Part shown: in pieces, positions 63,690-64,000 of the stretch
Position numbering within the stretch: position 1 is the first letter of the stretch
Layout of the letters: the number at the start of each line of letters is the position of its first letter
Assembly: GCA_947471745.1 (NCBI GenBank)
Contig: CANJKZ010000425.1
Span: 1 to 64,000 of the forward strand
From: Closterium sp. Naga37s-1
Lineage: Eukaryota > Streptophyta > Zygnematophyceae > Desmidiales > Closteriaceae
Reading direction: 5' to 3'
DNA length: 64,000 bases
Made by a program: the position numbers and the translations under genes
The notes under the pieces: model-generated
Seen by the model: only the letters and a program-made list of their open reading frames with translations
Databases searched by the model: none
Told to the model about the DNA's origin: nothing

Positions 63690-64000
63690 CTTAAGCAGGG
63701 GAACGAAGTACGGTCATGGCCGCACAGCGCCTCCAGCGCCAGGGTCAACAGCTCCAGCTCCTGGAGCTTCAGCGCCTCCAGCGCCAGTGCCTCCAACTCC
63801 ATCTCCTGCAGCTCCAGTGCCTCCTACGCCAGGGCCTCCAACTCCAGCTCCTCCAGCTCCAGTGCCTCCAGCGCCAGCGCACCCAACACCACAAGTCTCG
63901 GCAGCTCCAGCACCACTGGTACGAGCACCTCCAGGACCAGTAGCCGCAGTACCTGCAATACCGCCAGCTCCAGTAGTAACAGCAGCACCTCCAGCTCCAG
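63690..64000 (-). repeat. CTCCAG-type repeat encoding the Copia Gly/Ala linker
   Basis: Degenerate repeats of GCTCCAGCTCC, CTCCAACTCC and CTCCAGTGCC. Read on the minus strand in the pol frame they give a Gly/Ala-rich linker between the presumed integrase and the RT. Continues past the window end. Confidence 0.8.

Larger units (their letters stand above)
59513..64000 (-). mobile_element. Ty1/copia LTR retrotransposon, interrupted
   Basis: Minus-strand element inserted in the LRR gene. The 3' LTR is about 59513-59642 (130 bp, TGTCAAACATAT..TTTGACA), preceded by a purine tract (minus strand CTATGGGGGTG). Pol reads from beyond the window edge through a Gly/Ala/Pro-rich linker (63700-64000 is a CTCCAG-type repeat encoding it) to RT, and then RNase H. 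The target duplication may be CCGAC at 59508-59512, but the other end is outside. The element itself carries a nested LTR element. Confidence 0.88.

Overview
This is a eukaryotic nuclear window from a green-lineage organism. It holds spliced genes with GT-AG introns, a receptor-like cytoplasmic kinase of the plant PBS1 type, a DUF760 protein, a BTB/BACK protein, Copia, hAT and non-LTR elements, and very repeat-rich introns. A mitochondrial-type propionyl-CoA carboxylase beta gene, which land plants are generally thought to lack, sits beside these plant-type genes. I therefore infer a streptophyte alga; the Copia sequence reminds me of a zygnematophyte such as Closterium. This is inference, not a database result.

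Layout. 1-690: C/T-rich 17-bp minisatellite. 703-5658 (+): 3' part of a PBS1-like kinase gene. 6642-8285 (+): single-exon secreted PQQ beta-propeller protein. 10019-29842 (-): threonine aldolase gene of eight exons spread over about 20 kb; its first intron holds four non-LTR retrotransposon copies, each bounded by a (TC)n tract. 30444-31916 (-): secreted acidic repeat protein. 33031-37924 (-): DUF760 gene, seven exons. 39028-45955 (+): BTB/BACK gene, three exons, with a decayed hAT transposon in intron 2. 46784-58343 (+): propionyl-CoA carboxylase beta, 22 exons. 58813-59511 (-): LRR fragment cut by a Copia element (59513 to beyond the window end), which is itself cut by a 1.6-kb non-autonomous LTR element (60426-62011).

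The genes are unrelated housekeeping or signalling genes; I see no pathway cluster. The striking thing is the structure of the introns. In the five multi-exon genes most exons are flanked by a ladder of partial tandem copies: copies upstream of the intact exon carry its acceptor and 5' part, and copies downstream carry its 3' part and donor. Joining only the intact copies gives in-frame coding totals in every case: 1077 nt for the partial kinase, 1191 for threonine aldolase, 1290 for DUF760, 2655 for BTB and 1725 for PCCB. That supports the models given here.

A second signal is an 18-base self-complementary word, TTTTGAG-NCGN-CTCAAAA (centres TCGA, GCGC or ACGT), found about 30 times across several genes, nearly always at the joint between two tandem copies. 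In the threonine aldolase gene it is amplified into 13 near-identical 51-bp units. These two observations, together with the microsatellite-bounded non-LTR elements, are the best candidates for something undescribed.
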